Assembly: GCA_002917075.1 (NCBI GenBank)
Contig: NTMA01000039.1
Location: 248,001 to 312,000, forward strand
Source: Hawksworthiomyces lignivorus
Taxonomy: Eukaryota > Ascomycota > Sordariomycetes > Ophiostomatales > Ophiostomataceae
DNA: 64,000 nucleotides
Direction: 5' to 3'
This document shows, piece after piece, positions 34,282 through 45,605 of this stretch. Within the stretch, counting starts at the first letter, position 1; the number at the start of each line of letters is the position of its first letter. The notes beneath the pieces are model-generated. The model was not told the DNA's origin and ran no database searches. It worked only from the letters and a program-made list of their open reading frames with translations. The position numbers and the translations under genes were made by a program.

Positions 34282-36232
34282 TCAGGCGAAGCAGTTGTCC
34301 CAGCGGCCGCCGCCCCGGGCAAAGGCCAGGCTGTCGACGAAGCGGCTCAGGGTGCAGCGGCCGAGCTGGTCGGCGCCGCAGCCCTGCAGCGGGACGACGC
34401 GGTCGTTGACGAGGACGCGGACGAGCTCCTCCTCGTCTTCGTCCTCTTCACCGGCACTGCTGCACACCATCTTCTCGACGTACATGCGCGCGGCAAAGGG
34501 CACGGTCCAGCTGGCGGCGAAGCCGCGCATGTCTTCGGGCTCGGTGCGCGTGGTGTTGGAGGGGGCAAAGGCGGGCACATCGCCGCCGGGCTCGGTGCTG
34601 CCCGTGGCGTTGTACAGGCCCATGGCGGCAAAGATGTTGGCCATGTCGTTGTCGTGGCTGAAGTCGGCGTAGACGGAGGCGTTGAGCGGGAAGGTGGCCG
34701 GGTCGGCGTCGAGCGTGCGGTTGGTGCTGGTGTGGTCGTCGACGGGGGAGGCCGTCAGGCGGGCGATCAGCTCGTTGACGAAGCCCACGCCCTGCGTGGC
34801 GCCCAGCGCGCTGCCGTCGCCGTAGCCGTACCACTTGCCCAGCGTCTGGTAGTAGTCGTAGTCGCGCCACTCGGCCTCGGAGAACAGCCGGCAGAACGGC
34901 GACAGCCGCCGCCCGCCGATCCCTGCCTCCTGGCCGCGGCCCTTTTCTTGCGAGATCTCGTCGTCCGCGATCGTCTCAAACGGGCACAGGTCCATCAGGT
35001 AGATGGCCTCCCTGTCCGTCAGGTCGGCGCCGGGCAGGCCCCGGTTGAGCCGCTCTCGGATGGCCGGCACAAACGTCGCCGCAAACGTCCGCTGCGCCTG
35101 CGAGCCAGCGCGGCCCGTAAAAGCCTTGCACAGGCCATTGTAGCTGAGCGTGTTGTTGAAGCCCCGCTTCTCGGGAAGGAGCACGATCTGGTGGCTCTCG
35201 CCCTCCGTGTCGCCCTTTGGATTTTTGGCCGAGTGCTTGTGATCCTGGTGCCGCGCATACTGGAAGCCCTCGATCCAGTTGATGGCTGACAGCACCACGC
35301 GGTGCTGGTCGGCAGAGCGCACAAAGGGCTCAATGTAGGAGTGGGAAGCCGGGGAGGCGGAGGCAGCCGCCGCCGCCGCCGCCGCCGCCGGCGACAGGAT
35401 CAGGGACCGGTAGCGCTGGAAGAAATGGTTGCCCGAATTCACCATCTGCTGCTCGCCAAAGCGCGTCAGCTCGTCAGCGCCGAGCCGGTAGGTGTAGTCC
35501 TTTAGAAAGCTGAAGTCGCCATGAGGGCCGTCGACAAAGCGATCGACCGAGTCCCGAATGCGGGTCATCAGGGCGGCGTATTCCCGCGACTTGCCGGCAG
35601 TGGGGTCACGGCCGCCATGGCGGGAGAGCACCTGAGCAAAAGTGTAGCGACAGCCAGAGGGCAGTGCGGTCGAAGACGAAGATGAAGAAGACGAAGAGCC
35701 CGAGAGAGCGCCTTCGTCTTCTGCAGAAACAGAGAAAAATGGCGAATACTGGCCCCAGTACTGAGCTATTGTCGGATAACACTGGTAGCCGTGGGCGGGG
35801 GTGTCGCAGGAAGGCGCATTGCGGTCACGGCCCCGAGTGCCAGCTATGCGTCTGAAGGAGTGGTCAGAAGGAATAGGCCCATAGAGACGGTATGGACAGG
35901 AGAGAAACATACGAAAAGGCAACGCCCAGATACAAGACCAGACCAAACGACACGAGGATCAGGGTCAGCTTGAGCAGGGGCCGGTTGCCGCGCGCCCAGA
36001 CGCTGCTGAGGACAGCTTCGTTCTCACCGGCGTATCTGTCACCGTTTCGCCGGCGTCGCCTCGGCTCCGAGAACAGAAGCGGCTCTCCAGCCCGTCCTCG
36101 CCCGCTCCGCGCAGGGCTTTCAACCTCGTCTTCATCGTCATGGATGGGGGAAGTGCTGAGCGGACGGTAGCCGTAGCGGCCGCTGCGGTCGAAGAACGAC
36201 CGGACGCCGTTTAGGACAGTAGCAGGGCCCAT
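34282..36232 (-). CDS. Histidine acid phosphatase (phytase-like), membrane-anchored
   Basis: Predicted exons on the minus strand are 36232-35913 and 35851-34282, giving 629 residues. A histidine acid phosphatase hydrolyses phosphomonoesters through a phosphohistidine intermediate. The active-site motif RHGGRDP starts at R184, with H185 the nucleophile, and the proton-donor HD pair is H506-D507. Several conserved Cys and the NxT/NxS sites fit a secreted or luminal catalytic domain. Residues 1-80 are polar and basic, with an Arg cluster. They are followed by one hydrophobic segment (about 84-105, LTLILVSFGLVLYLGVAF) that would act as a signal anchor, making this a type II membrane protein rather than a free secreted phytase. 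Ser- and Ala-only runs (159-167 and about 290-300) are low-complexity insertions. The upstream in-frame codons before 36232 have no ATG. Confidence 0.87.
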
Positions 36233-36914
36233 CCTGATTTCAAAGCAAGCGATCAAGCAGCCTTCTATGGGTTCGTTTGATGAGGAAGGGTGAGCTTGAA
36301 GGAAGAAGCTGTAGCTAGCCAGCTCATGGCCAAGATGAACTCAAGGGGGGGGAGTTCGCGAAGTTTAGCAGTGGGACGTTTGGGCTGTACTCCATACTGC
36401 GAACGCTAACAGCGCTGATTGGCAGTTTTCAGGGGCATATCAGAACCAGAGATAGCCCACGTTGTCAGGGCTGACCAATAGAATGCATTTCTCTTCACCA
36501 CTCGTTGTAGCCTTAAATTAACTATCCATCCAGGTGCTCAGGGCAAACGTCATAGGCTGTATAAGGCTATAGGCTTATATGTGTGTGTAAATTGGGCATG
36601 CTACAGAAAAGAAAAAGAAAACCTCCTTGATGATTTTATATCCCCCATAATCTATCTAATGCTGCCATTCCTACGCGATCTGGTATCGAAAGAAATTAAA
36701 AAAAAGGGTGAGCCTGGAAAAAGCGGATGCTACTTGCCGGTCGAGAATGAGAACCAAGATGATATGTACAAAGCAATAAGCGACAAGCATGACCATGAAA
36801 TTCATACAGGATGCATGAAGAAAAAAGAAAAGGGGGGGGGGGGGGGGAGAGTTAAGAAATTAAGGTAAAGCGGTAAGGAAACAAGTCGTCAGCACAGCTG
36901 CATCAGAGACTGTT
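36233..36914. other. Intergenic region with poly-G tract
   Basis: This is the promoter region of the phosphatase gene and, to the right, the probable 3' region of the polyQ gene. A run of 16 G residues lies at 36832-36847. No coding sequence is recognised. Confidence 0.5.
36832..36847. repeat. G16 homopolymer
   Basis: Sixteen consecutive G residues follow an A-rich stretch, shortly beyond the stop of the polyQ gene. On the transcribed strand this is a C run in the probable 3' untranslated region. Its length is prone to sequencing error. Confidence 0.85.
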
Positions 36915-39233
36915 TTAAAAGGCCACGCCGACGCTCTGGGGCCGGTGGCTGATTGCCACACCGAGCATGGCGGCTGGCTTCTCGGCCATGGGGCCCGCCG
37001 CTGCGACCACGGGCGTGGTGGTCGTCGTCATCGTCAGCGTGGTCATGGTCGTGGCGGACGTGGGCGTGGGCGTGTCGAGCCGCGCGCGGACGGGCGAGCT
37101 GCCGGGCGACCAGGTGGTGGTCAGCGCCGTGGGCGTGTCGCGGTCTTCGTCGTCATCATCGTCGTGCGCGCCTTCGTCCGCCTCCTCGGCAGCGGCTTCG
37201 CCACCCTCGACCTGCCGCCGCTCGGCTTCTTCGCGCTCCGTCGTCCACGTTGAGATCGTGTCCACGGTCGACACCGAGTCGAGGCTGGTGCGGCCAGCGG
37301 TGTCGCCGCCCGCGGGGCCCACGCACTGGTAGAAGCCGTCCTTTTCCGCGACGGGGCGCGGCAGGTTGGTCACCGAGTCGAAGCTCATGCCGCGGCCGTG
37401 CAAAAAGCCGCCGCTGCTGTCACTGCTGCCCCCGCCGCCGGGGTGGAACAGCCACGTCGACACCCGCGAGAAGGACTTCTTCTTGCGCAGCGGCGGCCGC
37501 AGCACCAGCGGCAGCGGCGGCGCCAGCGGCACGTCCACGGGCCGGCCGTTGATCCGCGAGCCGCCGCCGCCGCCGGAGCGTGCTGCCGTCGCTGCGGCTG
37601 CCGCCGCCTTTGCCTTGGCCTTGGTCGCCGCCGTGGCCGCCGAAGCTGCCGACGCCACAGATGCCACCGACACGGTGGACCGGCCAGCCGCGCTCATCGG
37701 CAGCTGTGATAGCGGCGTCGGTGTCGGCGTTGGCGGTCTGTCTGCTGCGGTGGTAGTGGCGAGAATGTCCGAGGATGTGGCGGCAGCGGTAGCGGTGGCG
37801 GCGCTGCTGAACGCGTTATTGATGTTGTCGTTGTCGTCGTCGTCGTTGCCGACGGCAAAGTCGCTGCGGCCGTAGTCGCCGCTGCGGCCGTAGTCAAGGA
37901 AGGCGCTGTTGCGTGGCGGGGCCGTCTTGGGACGCTCGGTGCTCAGGCGCTCGGCAAAGGAGGGAGCAGCGGCCGGCATCGCCGGGATGGAGGGCATCGG
38001 CTCAAAGTCTGGCAACAAGTCAGCACGCAAAAACAAACTAGATCGTAGGAGCGCAGCCGGCAGCGGCGAGGGAGGTGCCGTACCCTGTCCGTACGCCGTC
38101 GACGGGCGGCTGGACACATAGATGCTCTGCCGCTCGATGACCGAGTCGATCTCGGCCTGCAGCTTCTCCATCTCGATCATGGCGCTGGCGATGCGCTCCA
38201 CCATGTTCTCGACGGCCGGCGACGAGTGCGAGCGCAGCCGTGACCGCTGCGGAATGGCCGGCGGCCGCGGCGAGTCCGACCGGCTTGCCGCCCCGCTCTT
38301 GCCGCTCCGCACGCTGCCAATCGGCCGCCGCGGTAGGTGGAACGACATGGTCGAATAGCTCCGGTCCAACGTCGCCAGGTTGATGCTGTCTCCGGCATTG
38401 CTGCTGGCGGCACCAGCACTGCCGTTTCGTGTGTGCGCGCGGGGCGGCGCAGTGATGATCTCGGCATCCTCGCAGCTGCGCTCAAAGGACGTGAGGAGAG
38501 GCGAGGGCAGGTGGCTGAATTCGATGGGCATAAAAGACGGGGGTCGCCGTCGTTGCTGCTGCTGCTGCTGCTGCTGAAGTTGGTATTGTTGCTGAAACTC
38601 TTGTTGGTACTGCTCTTGGTGTTGCTGGAACTGCATCTGCCGGTAGTGGTACTGCTGCAGCTGCTGTTCTTGCGGCAGGGAGGGGAACGCAAATGTCTCG
38701 GAGTGCAGATGCCGAAAGTTGGTCGGGGCGGAAATCTGCGGCCTGCGCGACGGGAAGAGGGACGCTGAAGACGACGTCCGCAGGCGTCGTCGGATCGACT
38801 GGCTGCGGCGGCCGCCGAGCGACGAGGAGCCGGAGCGAGAGTTGGTGTGGCGAGAGTGCGAGCTGCGCGGCGTCTTTTTTGTCCCGCTGCGAGCGACTCC
38901 GTGGTCCTCGCTGCTGCCCGCCGTCACCGTAGTGCTCACGCCCGCCACCTGCTCGTCCGCCGGCCACTGCGTTCTTCGAGCATCGAACGAGTTCCCGGCC
39001 TGTCGCGAGCGCGGTCCAAACGACGGCGGCGGTGTGAACGCGGGTTCCTCCGTCCAGACAGCGACTTCTTTCTCAGACCCTGTATCTTCAGGTAAGCTAC
39101 TGGCTTTGCCGTCGGTGAGAGGCGTCCATGACCTACGTCGAAGCTTGTTCCGGCCGGCCGCCAGTCCGGGAGACGGTGGACCGCAGCATGAGACGAGTTT
39201 ATCAAACCATGACGGAGACGTTTGTGTGTACAT
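36915..39233 (-). CDS. Low-complexity polyQ protein with short coiled coil, unknown function
   Basis: Read without introns, the frame encodes 772 residues from the ATG at 39233. An in-frame 75-nt candidate intron (38083-38009) would reduce this to 747. I do not recognise a domain. The N-terminus is MYTQTSPSWFDKLVSCCG, with a Cys pair that could be lipidated. An Arg/Ser-rich region with many RRxS sites follows. Next come a Gln/Tyr-rich segment of about 50 residues, a conserved-looking helix with heptad character (ENMVERIASAMIEMEKLQ, ending near SVIERQSIY), and long Ser/Thr/Ala/Pro-rich and Asp-rich tails. The composition suggests a disordered, phosphorylated scaffold. The frame is long and codon-biased like its neighbours, so it is probably genuine. 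An alternative would be a different exon layout inside the repeats. Confidence 0.7.
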   Translation of the reverse strand: MYTQTSPSWFDKLVSCCGPPSPGLAAGRNKLRRRSWTPLTDGKASSLPEDTGSEKEVAVWTEEPAFTPPPSFGPRSRQAGNSFDARRTQWPADEQVAGVSTTVTAGSSEDHGVARSGTKKTPRSSHSRHTNSRSGSSSLGGRRSQSIRRRLRTSSSASLFPSRRPQISAPTNFRHLHSETFAFPSLPQEQQLQQYHYRQMQFQQHQEQYQQEFQQQYQLQQQQQQQQRRRPPSFMPIEFSHLPSPLLTSFERSCEDAEIITAPPRAHTRNGSAGAASSNAGDSINLATLDRSYSTMSFHLPRRPIGSVRSGKSGAASRSDSPRPPAIPQRSRLRSHSSPAVENMVERIASAMIEMEKLQAEIDSVIERQSIYVSSRPSTAYGQGTAPPSPLPAALLRSSLFLRADLLPDFEPMPSIPAMPAAAPSFAERLSTERPKTAPPRNSAFLDYGRSGDYGRSDFAVGNDDDDNDNINNAFSSAATATAAATSSDILATTTAADRPPTPTPTPLSQLPMSAAGRSTVSVASVASAASAATAATKAKAKAAAAAATAARSGGGGGSRINGRPVDVPLAPPLPLVLRPPLRKKKSFSRVSTWLFHPGGGGSSDSSGGFLHGRGMSFDSVTNLPRPVAEKDGFYQCVGPAGGDTAGRTSLDSVSTVDTISTWTTEREEAERRQVEGGEAAAEEADEGAHDDDDDEDRDTPTALTTTWSPGSSPVRARLDTPTPTSATTMTTLTMTTTTTPVVAAAGPMAEKPAAMLGVAISHRPQSVGVAF

Positions 39234-42200
39234 AGTCACGGCGCGTGCAATGTTATTTTCCTTTATATCTTACAAGCAGAGCCTCGACATTCTTTTTCTG
39301 AAAAGATATATCATGAAGACGAAAGGCGGCCGGAAGAGACTGACAGATTAAAGTTATGAGAGAGGGAGGAAAAAAATAAACAAGGAATGATCGCGTATAA
39401 GTGAATGAAGGGGAAAATAAGGCAACAAAGCAGGGCAAAAAAAAAAAGCAAAGCCGTATAAAACGAGAGACGACGTCCAGCGACACCCTCTGAGGCACAA
39501 CAAAAAAAAGATATATAACAAAGATGCAATGAGATGCAAGGAGGTATAGTATAAGATGAAGGAAGCCGATATTTGAAAAGAAAGAAAAGAGACAAAAAGA
39601 AAAAAGAAAATAGGATACAAAGAGATGTTATGGTGACGAGCTCGGACGAACGAGAGACCAAGGAAGGGGGACGGTTCTTCTCTTTTATGAAATGGGCCAG
39701 TCTCTCTGGCCTTCGTCTTAAATTCGAATAGACGATTTTGAAACAGGGAAAATGAGATCTAGTATAAGAAGAAAGGAAATGAAAGGCAAAATTGGAAAGA
39801 CAAAGGTATGTGTAAGAAGAAGCAAGACCCGCGAGCCGGCCAAGCGTTGCCTCTCGTTCCTGTTTAGCTCTGGGTCGTGTCTTGTAATCACCGTTTTGCA
39901 ATACTCGCTATGAACTTTTTAATGTTTCTTTTTGCCTCGGAGCCTCTCGTCATGCGGGACTAATATCCTATCCATGACTCTCCAACCGTCATCCATCATA
40001 CCTAAGAAGCGTAATAATGGCGGTGGGAGTGGTGGGCAAGAAAGGGAAAACAAAATAAAAAGTATGGAGTACATTCGAGACTTTTTCTGTGAGCTCTTCT
40101 CCTCATGCATGTTTTCCACTTACATCCACTCCCCTCCATCGCGTTAGGAAATGCTGCTGGCTGAGCGGCGCCGCTGGCTGCGACTGAAGGAGTGGAAAGC
40201 GCACCAGGCTCAAAAGAGAGCAATGCGAAGCTGCAGCGCCAACTTGCGTCCTGATAGGGCGAGCAGGGGTGTGGGCGTGGTATAAGTGTGGGAGGACGTG
40301 AGCCAGTCGGCGCTTATAGATTGGCTCCGTTCGAAATGGGTGAGTGGCTGGGCATCGACGGCGCTACAACTTGGTGCATGTTTGTGCTCCATCCTTCTTT
40401 TTTTTTTCGGCAGACACGCTACGTAGTATGTAACCCGCATGTAATACTGCGTACATGCTGTTACCGAACCACAACAAGGACCATCAGGCAAAAAAAAAAA
40501 AAGAGAGAGGAGATGTCGGTGGCCACGAGAGGATTCCCACCAGTCGCGTAAGACGAACGGCGTGGTTGAACAGCCTCGATGTCTCAGTTGTCCTGCCTAG
40601 GCATGATTTCACAGCAGAAAAACGGAGAGGCTTACCCCAAAAATAACTCCAATTTTCTTGTTGAAGATGCCTGTTTCGCCGTTTCTTGTTGATATTTTGC
40701 TTGTTCACCCGTATTCTGCCTTTCACATGTCTCAGTCACCAGAGAGAAGAAGGGGGGGGCAAAGCCACAAACAGGATCTAAGCATACGGGACGCACATCG
40801 CGGGAAATCTACAGAAAAAAATAAATAAATGAATTCTCCTTTCTTTTCTGTTTTGGCACCTTCTTGTTATGTGTCATGGAAAGGAGCATATGTGAGATTA
40901 GTGAGTGTCTCGTGGATTGTCGAGATTGGTTCCCGCCGCTGGATCCGGTTTCCATTACCCTGCGTCTGGAACACAGCGTGGCTTCGGTCGATCTAGTCAG
41001 ACCCAGTGAACCGATTCGTGCTGTGATGAAATAGCAATAGCTGCTATTAGCTCAATGACTAAACAGGAAGAGGAGAGGATCAAAAGAGGACGCATGCCCA
41101 AGAGGTAACATGAACAGCGGAGGAAGTGGAGGCCGAGTATTTCGGCCAGCGCGAGCTGTCTGGATCCCTCGAGTTCCTGTCACCTTTGAAGCATCCAATA
41201 GAGGACGCGCAATACGAGCAGTTTCCCAATAAAGCAAAATGAAAAAGTGGAAAAGAGGAAGAGGATGCCCCCTTGATGCCTTTTCTCGGGAACGGTTTAG
41301 ACGGCAGGGAACGAGGCATGCCGACATCACACAGTCACGCATGTCTCCAAGAGGCGGCGGCGGGAACAGGAAATCAGAAAAAAACCTCGTCGAGATACCC
41401 CGTATATGTGGCAAAGAGGCGCAAAATTTTGGAGAGAGCCTTGTACCGTCCGAGTACCTCAAAGTAGTCCGTCAACCATCTCTCTTACAGAACATGCGTA
41501 GAAAAAGCAACGGAGCAAGCATGCAAGGAACCCGCGGCCTGGGGGCCAGGCCTGGGGTGGGTTGATTGGCGTCGAAACGTGCTGTAAAACTATCAATACT
41601 ACATCATCTTTGGAGAGGGCGGCTGTGGAGCAGATTTGTGCCAATAGCAGAAACCCATCGTCGACTACAACTGGACATTTTGTCTCGTCTCTCCTTTTCA
41701 TGTCTTCAAATTTCATTAACATTAATACGCTGCTGCTCTCTTTTCTTCTTCGTCTGTGAGGGTCTGAGTCTTGTTTCTAATAATACCCGGTTTTGGGCTC
41801 CATTATCAATCAAGCCCCGTCTACGGAGTAAGAGAGTCAGAAAAGGGCAATTTAGAGTGTGTTCTCCATATAAGACGCGGCCCCAGTAATACTACACAAC
41901 TGTCAGAGAATCTGACTCTCCAGTCTCACATCTTCTTGGCTTCTTTTTGCCTTTCTTGCTCTTCTCCTCTTCTTTTCTTTTTCTTCGCCTGTAGTATACA
42001 AACATGGATTAGCTGCTCTCACCCAGTCCGGTGGTTCGGCAGTCGGGAAGAAGCAAAGTGCGCCGTCCTCGCTCTGTTGACGAAGCAATCTGTGCAGGCG
42101 GCCCAGGCCAAGAAAAAAGTGACCATGAGACCCAGATGACCCAGGGGAAAAGCAAAGCATGAGAAGCTGACGAACGCCTTCTCCGACCGCATCGAACTGC

Positions 42201-43832
42201 CGATGCAGCGTTCTAACGATCTTGAGTTTGCTTAGCCTCTTACGAAACAGTCGGCCTGCGGCCGCTGACTGGCTGCCTTCCATTTTTACACACCCGTGGC
42301 GAAATCTGCTAGCAGAAGAAGCGGTGGGAGAAGCGGAGATGATATGAGATTATGAGCAGCAGAACGAGAGACGGAAAAGAAATGGTATGTGGTCAGAAGA
42401 ATTAGCGTCGAGAGCAAAACATAAGATGGACGTGTTGATTTGTCCCAAGAAATACGGCGTTCGCGGAAGAGACGAAAAATAGTGTAATAGAGAGTGGGAG
42501 AAGCTGAAAAAAGGTTTAGGGGGTGCGTTAGTGTCGGAGCAAAACAGGTCGGAGCATGAGATCTGGCAGGACGAAGAAGGATCTTATGAACGAGGCGTTC
42601 TCTAGAGTCGATCTCGGATGACGAAGACCAAGGCGAAAGACGTATAAACAGAGACAAATAAAGAAGAAAGCAGGGCGTTGCAAAAGGAAGGCAAATTAGA
42701 AGCAAGAAACCGGACGCAAAATACTGATATGTTCCGCCCTTCCACAACAGAATGTGAAGTGCCCGAAAGGGACAAGGCGAGCAAAAAGAAAATGAAAAAC
42801 AAAACGAAAACAAAAGAGCAAAAAGAAAACGCCTGGCCGAGATCAGAAAAGGGGAAAACACAAAGAAACAACAGAAAACACAAAAAAGCAAAAGATACAT
42901 TTAAGTGGTGATGACAAGGGAGGGCGGAAGAGTGGGAAGAGCCTTGCTGTGGACGCGCTCGCTGTGTGGTCGCCAAACGATGCCGTTTGCTCGTTTTACG
43001 AGCGCCATTGCCTCTTGCCGCTGACTGGCTACCGGCGCTCTGGAGCTGTGACACTCAATTTACAGAGGGCTAGCCAGTCAAATCGTGTTGCCTGACGCCC
43101 CCTGTAATACGGGAGGCATGGGGCATTAGCCTAATAGCCTCTGAGCAACTGCAGTAGTAGAGCCAGGCTGCCTCAGTGCATGAGTGTGTCCGTGCCTCAG
43201 GTAAACGCCAAGTGCAATAGGGACATTTACATAGTTAAGCCTTAGCTGAGATGACAGGCCAGTGCCCCTTCTACAGTATGTACAGTAGAACTGGACGTTG
43301 CTCTTTACAGGTCGGCCACTCTAGGTTCCGGGTAGGGCTGCTCAGCTCATACCTTTATTCGTGTATGCGATTATGTGTGTAAGAGGGTACTTTGCTATCC
43401 GTATTATTACAGTATTCAGTATTAGAACAGGGAAGGAACCCCCCCTGACGTTTTGGGCAGCTGTGCACGGACGGCTATGAAGCCACGTTCCCCGATTTTA
43501 AAGTGCTTTTTGAATTGAACAGCTTGCTCTTTTTAGCTAAGGAGAAAATGTGCAAAAAGCAGTCAACAACAGCACGGCGACAAGGGAGGTCTCTCACACT
43601 GCACAGTCTGTGAACGGCTTGGATTTTTCTCTTCTTTTCGCTCCTTCTGGGTATAATTTATTTTTTATAATAACAACTTTTGCTCGACGGCTGTCCCTCT
43701 CTATCTTTCGTTTGCGGACTGCTGGGCAGCTTCTCGAACATACTCGGCAGCTCTGAATAGGGAGGACGAGATAAAAGACCCCGAGACACTCAAGCAACGC
43801 TCGACGTCTTCGACCTAGGGCGCGCCTCCACG
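39234..43832. other. 4.6-kb gene-free region with two CT-rich blocks on the minus strand
   Basis: Immediately right of the polyQ gene (about 39250-39900) the minus strand is rich in C and T, as expected for its leader. A second minus-strand CT-rich block lies at about 42330-42930 with no start codon of a recognisable gene beside it. The rest, including 40.2-42.2 kb, has no coding potential I can support. The last few hundred bases are the Sec62 promoter. Confidence 0.45.
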
Positions 43833-45132
43833 ATGCAGAGCCCTATGCAGCCCGGGCAGATGCCGCCCAATATGCCCTCCCCTGAGCAGATCGCGGCCAT
43901 GCAGCGGCAGCTGGCCATCGACGCGCAAAAGGCCGGCATGACCGTGCCCGAGTTCATCCAGCACCTGCAGCAGAAGGCGCGTGAGCAGATGATGCTGCAG
44001 CAGCAGGCGGCGATGCGGGCCCAGCAGCAGCAAGGAGGAGGCGGAGGCCAGCAGCAGCAAGAAAGCGGCGGCGGCGACCAGCACCAGCACGGCCATGCCC
44101 ACCCGCATCCGCATCCGCAGCAGCAGCAGGGCGGCCCGCCGCCGCAGGCGCAGCCGATCACGCCGGGCCCGCCCAACCCGATCGCGCTGGCCATGGCCAG
44201 CTTCCTGCGGGGGCAGGACCTCAAGCTGCGGACGGTGATCCTTAACGGCGAGCGCAAGGACATGTTCCGCGTGAAGCGGGCGCTGCGGGCGCTGCAGTCG
44301 CCGGCGTACGAGAAGGCGCGCAAGAAGACGCCGGGCCTGCCGGTGATCACGGACCGCGCGTCGCTGGAGAACGCCTTCAAGCTGCTGCCCATGTCCATGC
44401 TGGCGCTACGCGTGGTCAAGGCCGACCCACACGAGGGCCACGACCACGCCCCCCCCAAGAAGAACGGCAAGCGCGTCAAGGGCCAGTGGACCGTCAACAT
44501 CGAGCGCCAGCAGGACGCCGGCGACGACATGTACTACGTCTGGTTCTACGAGGGGCCCCAGATCATGCGCAAGGTCTACGCTGGCCTCGCCCTGCTCGCC
44601 ATCTTCGCCATCGTCCTCTACCCGCTGTGGCCCCTCAAGATGCGCCAGGGCGTCTATTACCTCAGCTGGGCCTTCCTCGGCCTGCTCGGCCTCTTCTTCC
44701 TCATGGCCATCTTCCGCGTCATCCTCTTCTGCATCACCTACTTTGCCGTCCCCCCCGGCCTCTGGCTCTACCCCAACCTGTGGGAGGACGTGTCGTTCAT
44801 GGACAGCTTCCGCCCCGTCTGGGCCTGGCATGACGTGAGTTTTTTCTTTTTTCCTTCTGTCCCCCTCCTGTTCTGTCTTGAAAGCGCATCATCGAAAGAT
44901 CCAGCGAGCTAACCTGTCCGTGTCCCAGCCCAACCCCAAGAAGAAGAAGAAGTCCAAGAGTAGCAGCGGCACGAGCGCCGCGCAGGCCCACTTCGCCGGC
45001 ACCACCGGCCAGCCGCTGCCCGCCTCGGCCACGACGACCGCCACCAGCACGCAGGTCAACGCTGCCCCGGTGCAGCGGGCCCAAGGATACCGGTCGCCGC
45101 AGGTCGAGGAGGTGGCAGATGACGAGGAGTAG
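43833..45132 (+). CDS. sec62: Translocation protein Sec62
   Basis: Predicted exons are 43833-44834 and 44929-45132, giving 401 residues. Sec62 joins Sec63, Sec71 and Sec72 at the Sec61 channel and supports post-translational import into the ER. The N-terminal 60 residues are Met/Gln-rich with an amphipathic helical segment. A Gln/Gly/His-rich linker (about 56-100, including HQHGHAHPHPHP) precedes the conserved cytosolic domain (about 113-245) with FLRGQDLKLR, ERKDMFRVKRALRAL and YVWFYEGPQ. Two membrane segments lie at about 247-268 and 274-305, joined by a very short luminal turn, as in the family. The tail after PNLWEDVSFMDSFRPVW begins with a KKKKK cluster and ends in an acidic segment. The intron is phase 0 with donor GTGAGT. 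The N-terminal extension is longer than in yeast but usual for filamentous fungi. Confidence 0.93.
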
Positions 45133-45605
45133 TGTGCCTAGCTAGCTCTCCCGTATTGTTGTTTTCTATTGTTGTCTTATCATAGTAGTACGTTGGATGC
45201 AAGAAGACCGCGGTGCACGGGAGGAGCATACAGACGGAGAAAGACTTGATGTGACCATTTGCGGCGTTGGGTGGGACACATTATTTCATACATACATCAG
45301 ACGAACAAAAGAATGGGCCTGCAAAATCGCGTGTACGTTTATAGGAAGGGTATAATACTGCGTGAAATCAAACCAGAAGCAAAACCTTAAAAATGAACAA
45401 CAGCAGAAGACAAGCCATGGGAGTGATGACATTGTTGTGCGCGCGGCGTTATGGTGCCTTGTAGCCTGCATTGTGAACTGTGAAGTCCCGTTCTATCTGC
45501 AAAAGGTATAGGAGACATTGGATACAAAAGAGGAAGAGGACCAAGGGAGATATATTATAAAAAGAAAAGATTGAGAAAAATATCCACAAAAAGAACAACT
45601 CCTCG
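45133..45605. other. Convergent intergenic region
   Basis: This is 3' flank between the sec62 and acetyltransferase stops. The AT-rich right half (45480-45600) is compatible with 3' untranslated regions. Nothing else is seen. Confidence 0.5.

Noticed and set aside
42286..42900. 204-codon minus-strand frame
   Set aside because: It is a hydrophobic Phe/Leu/Ser translation of a pyrimidine-rich tract, not a membrane protein with family-like features. The DNA block itself is reported as a finding.
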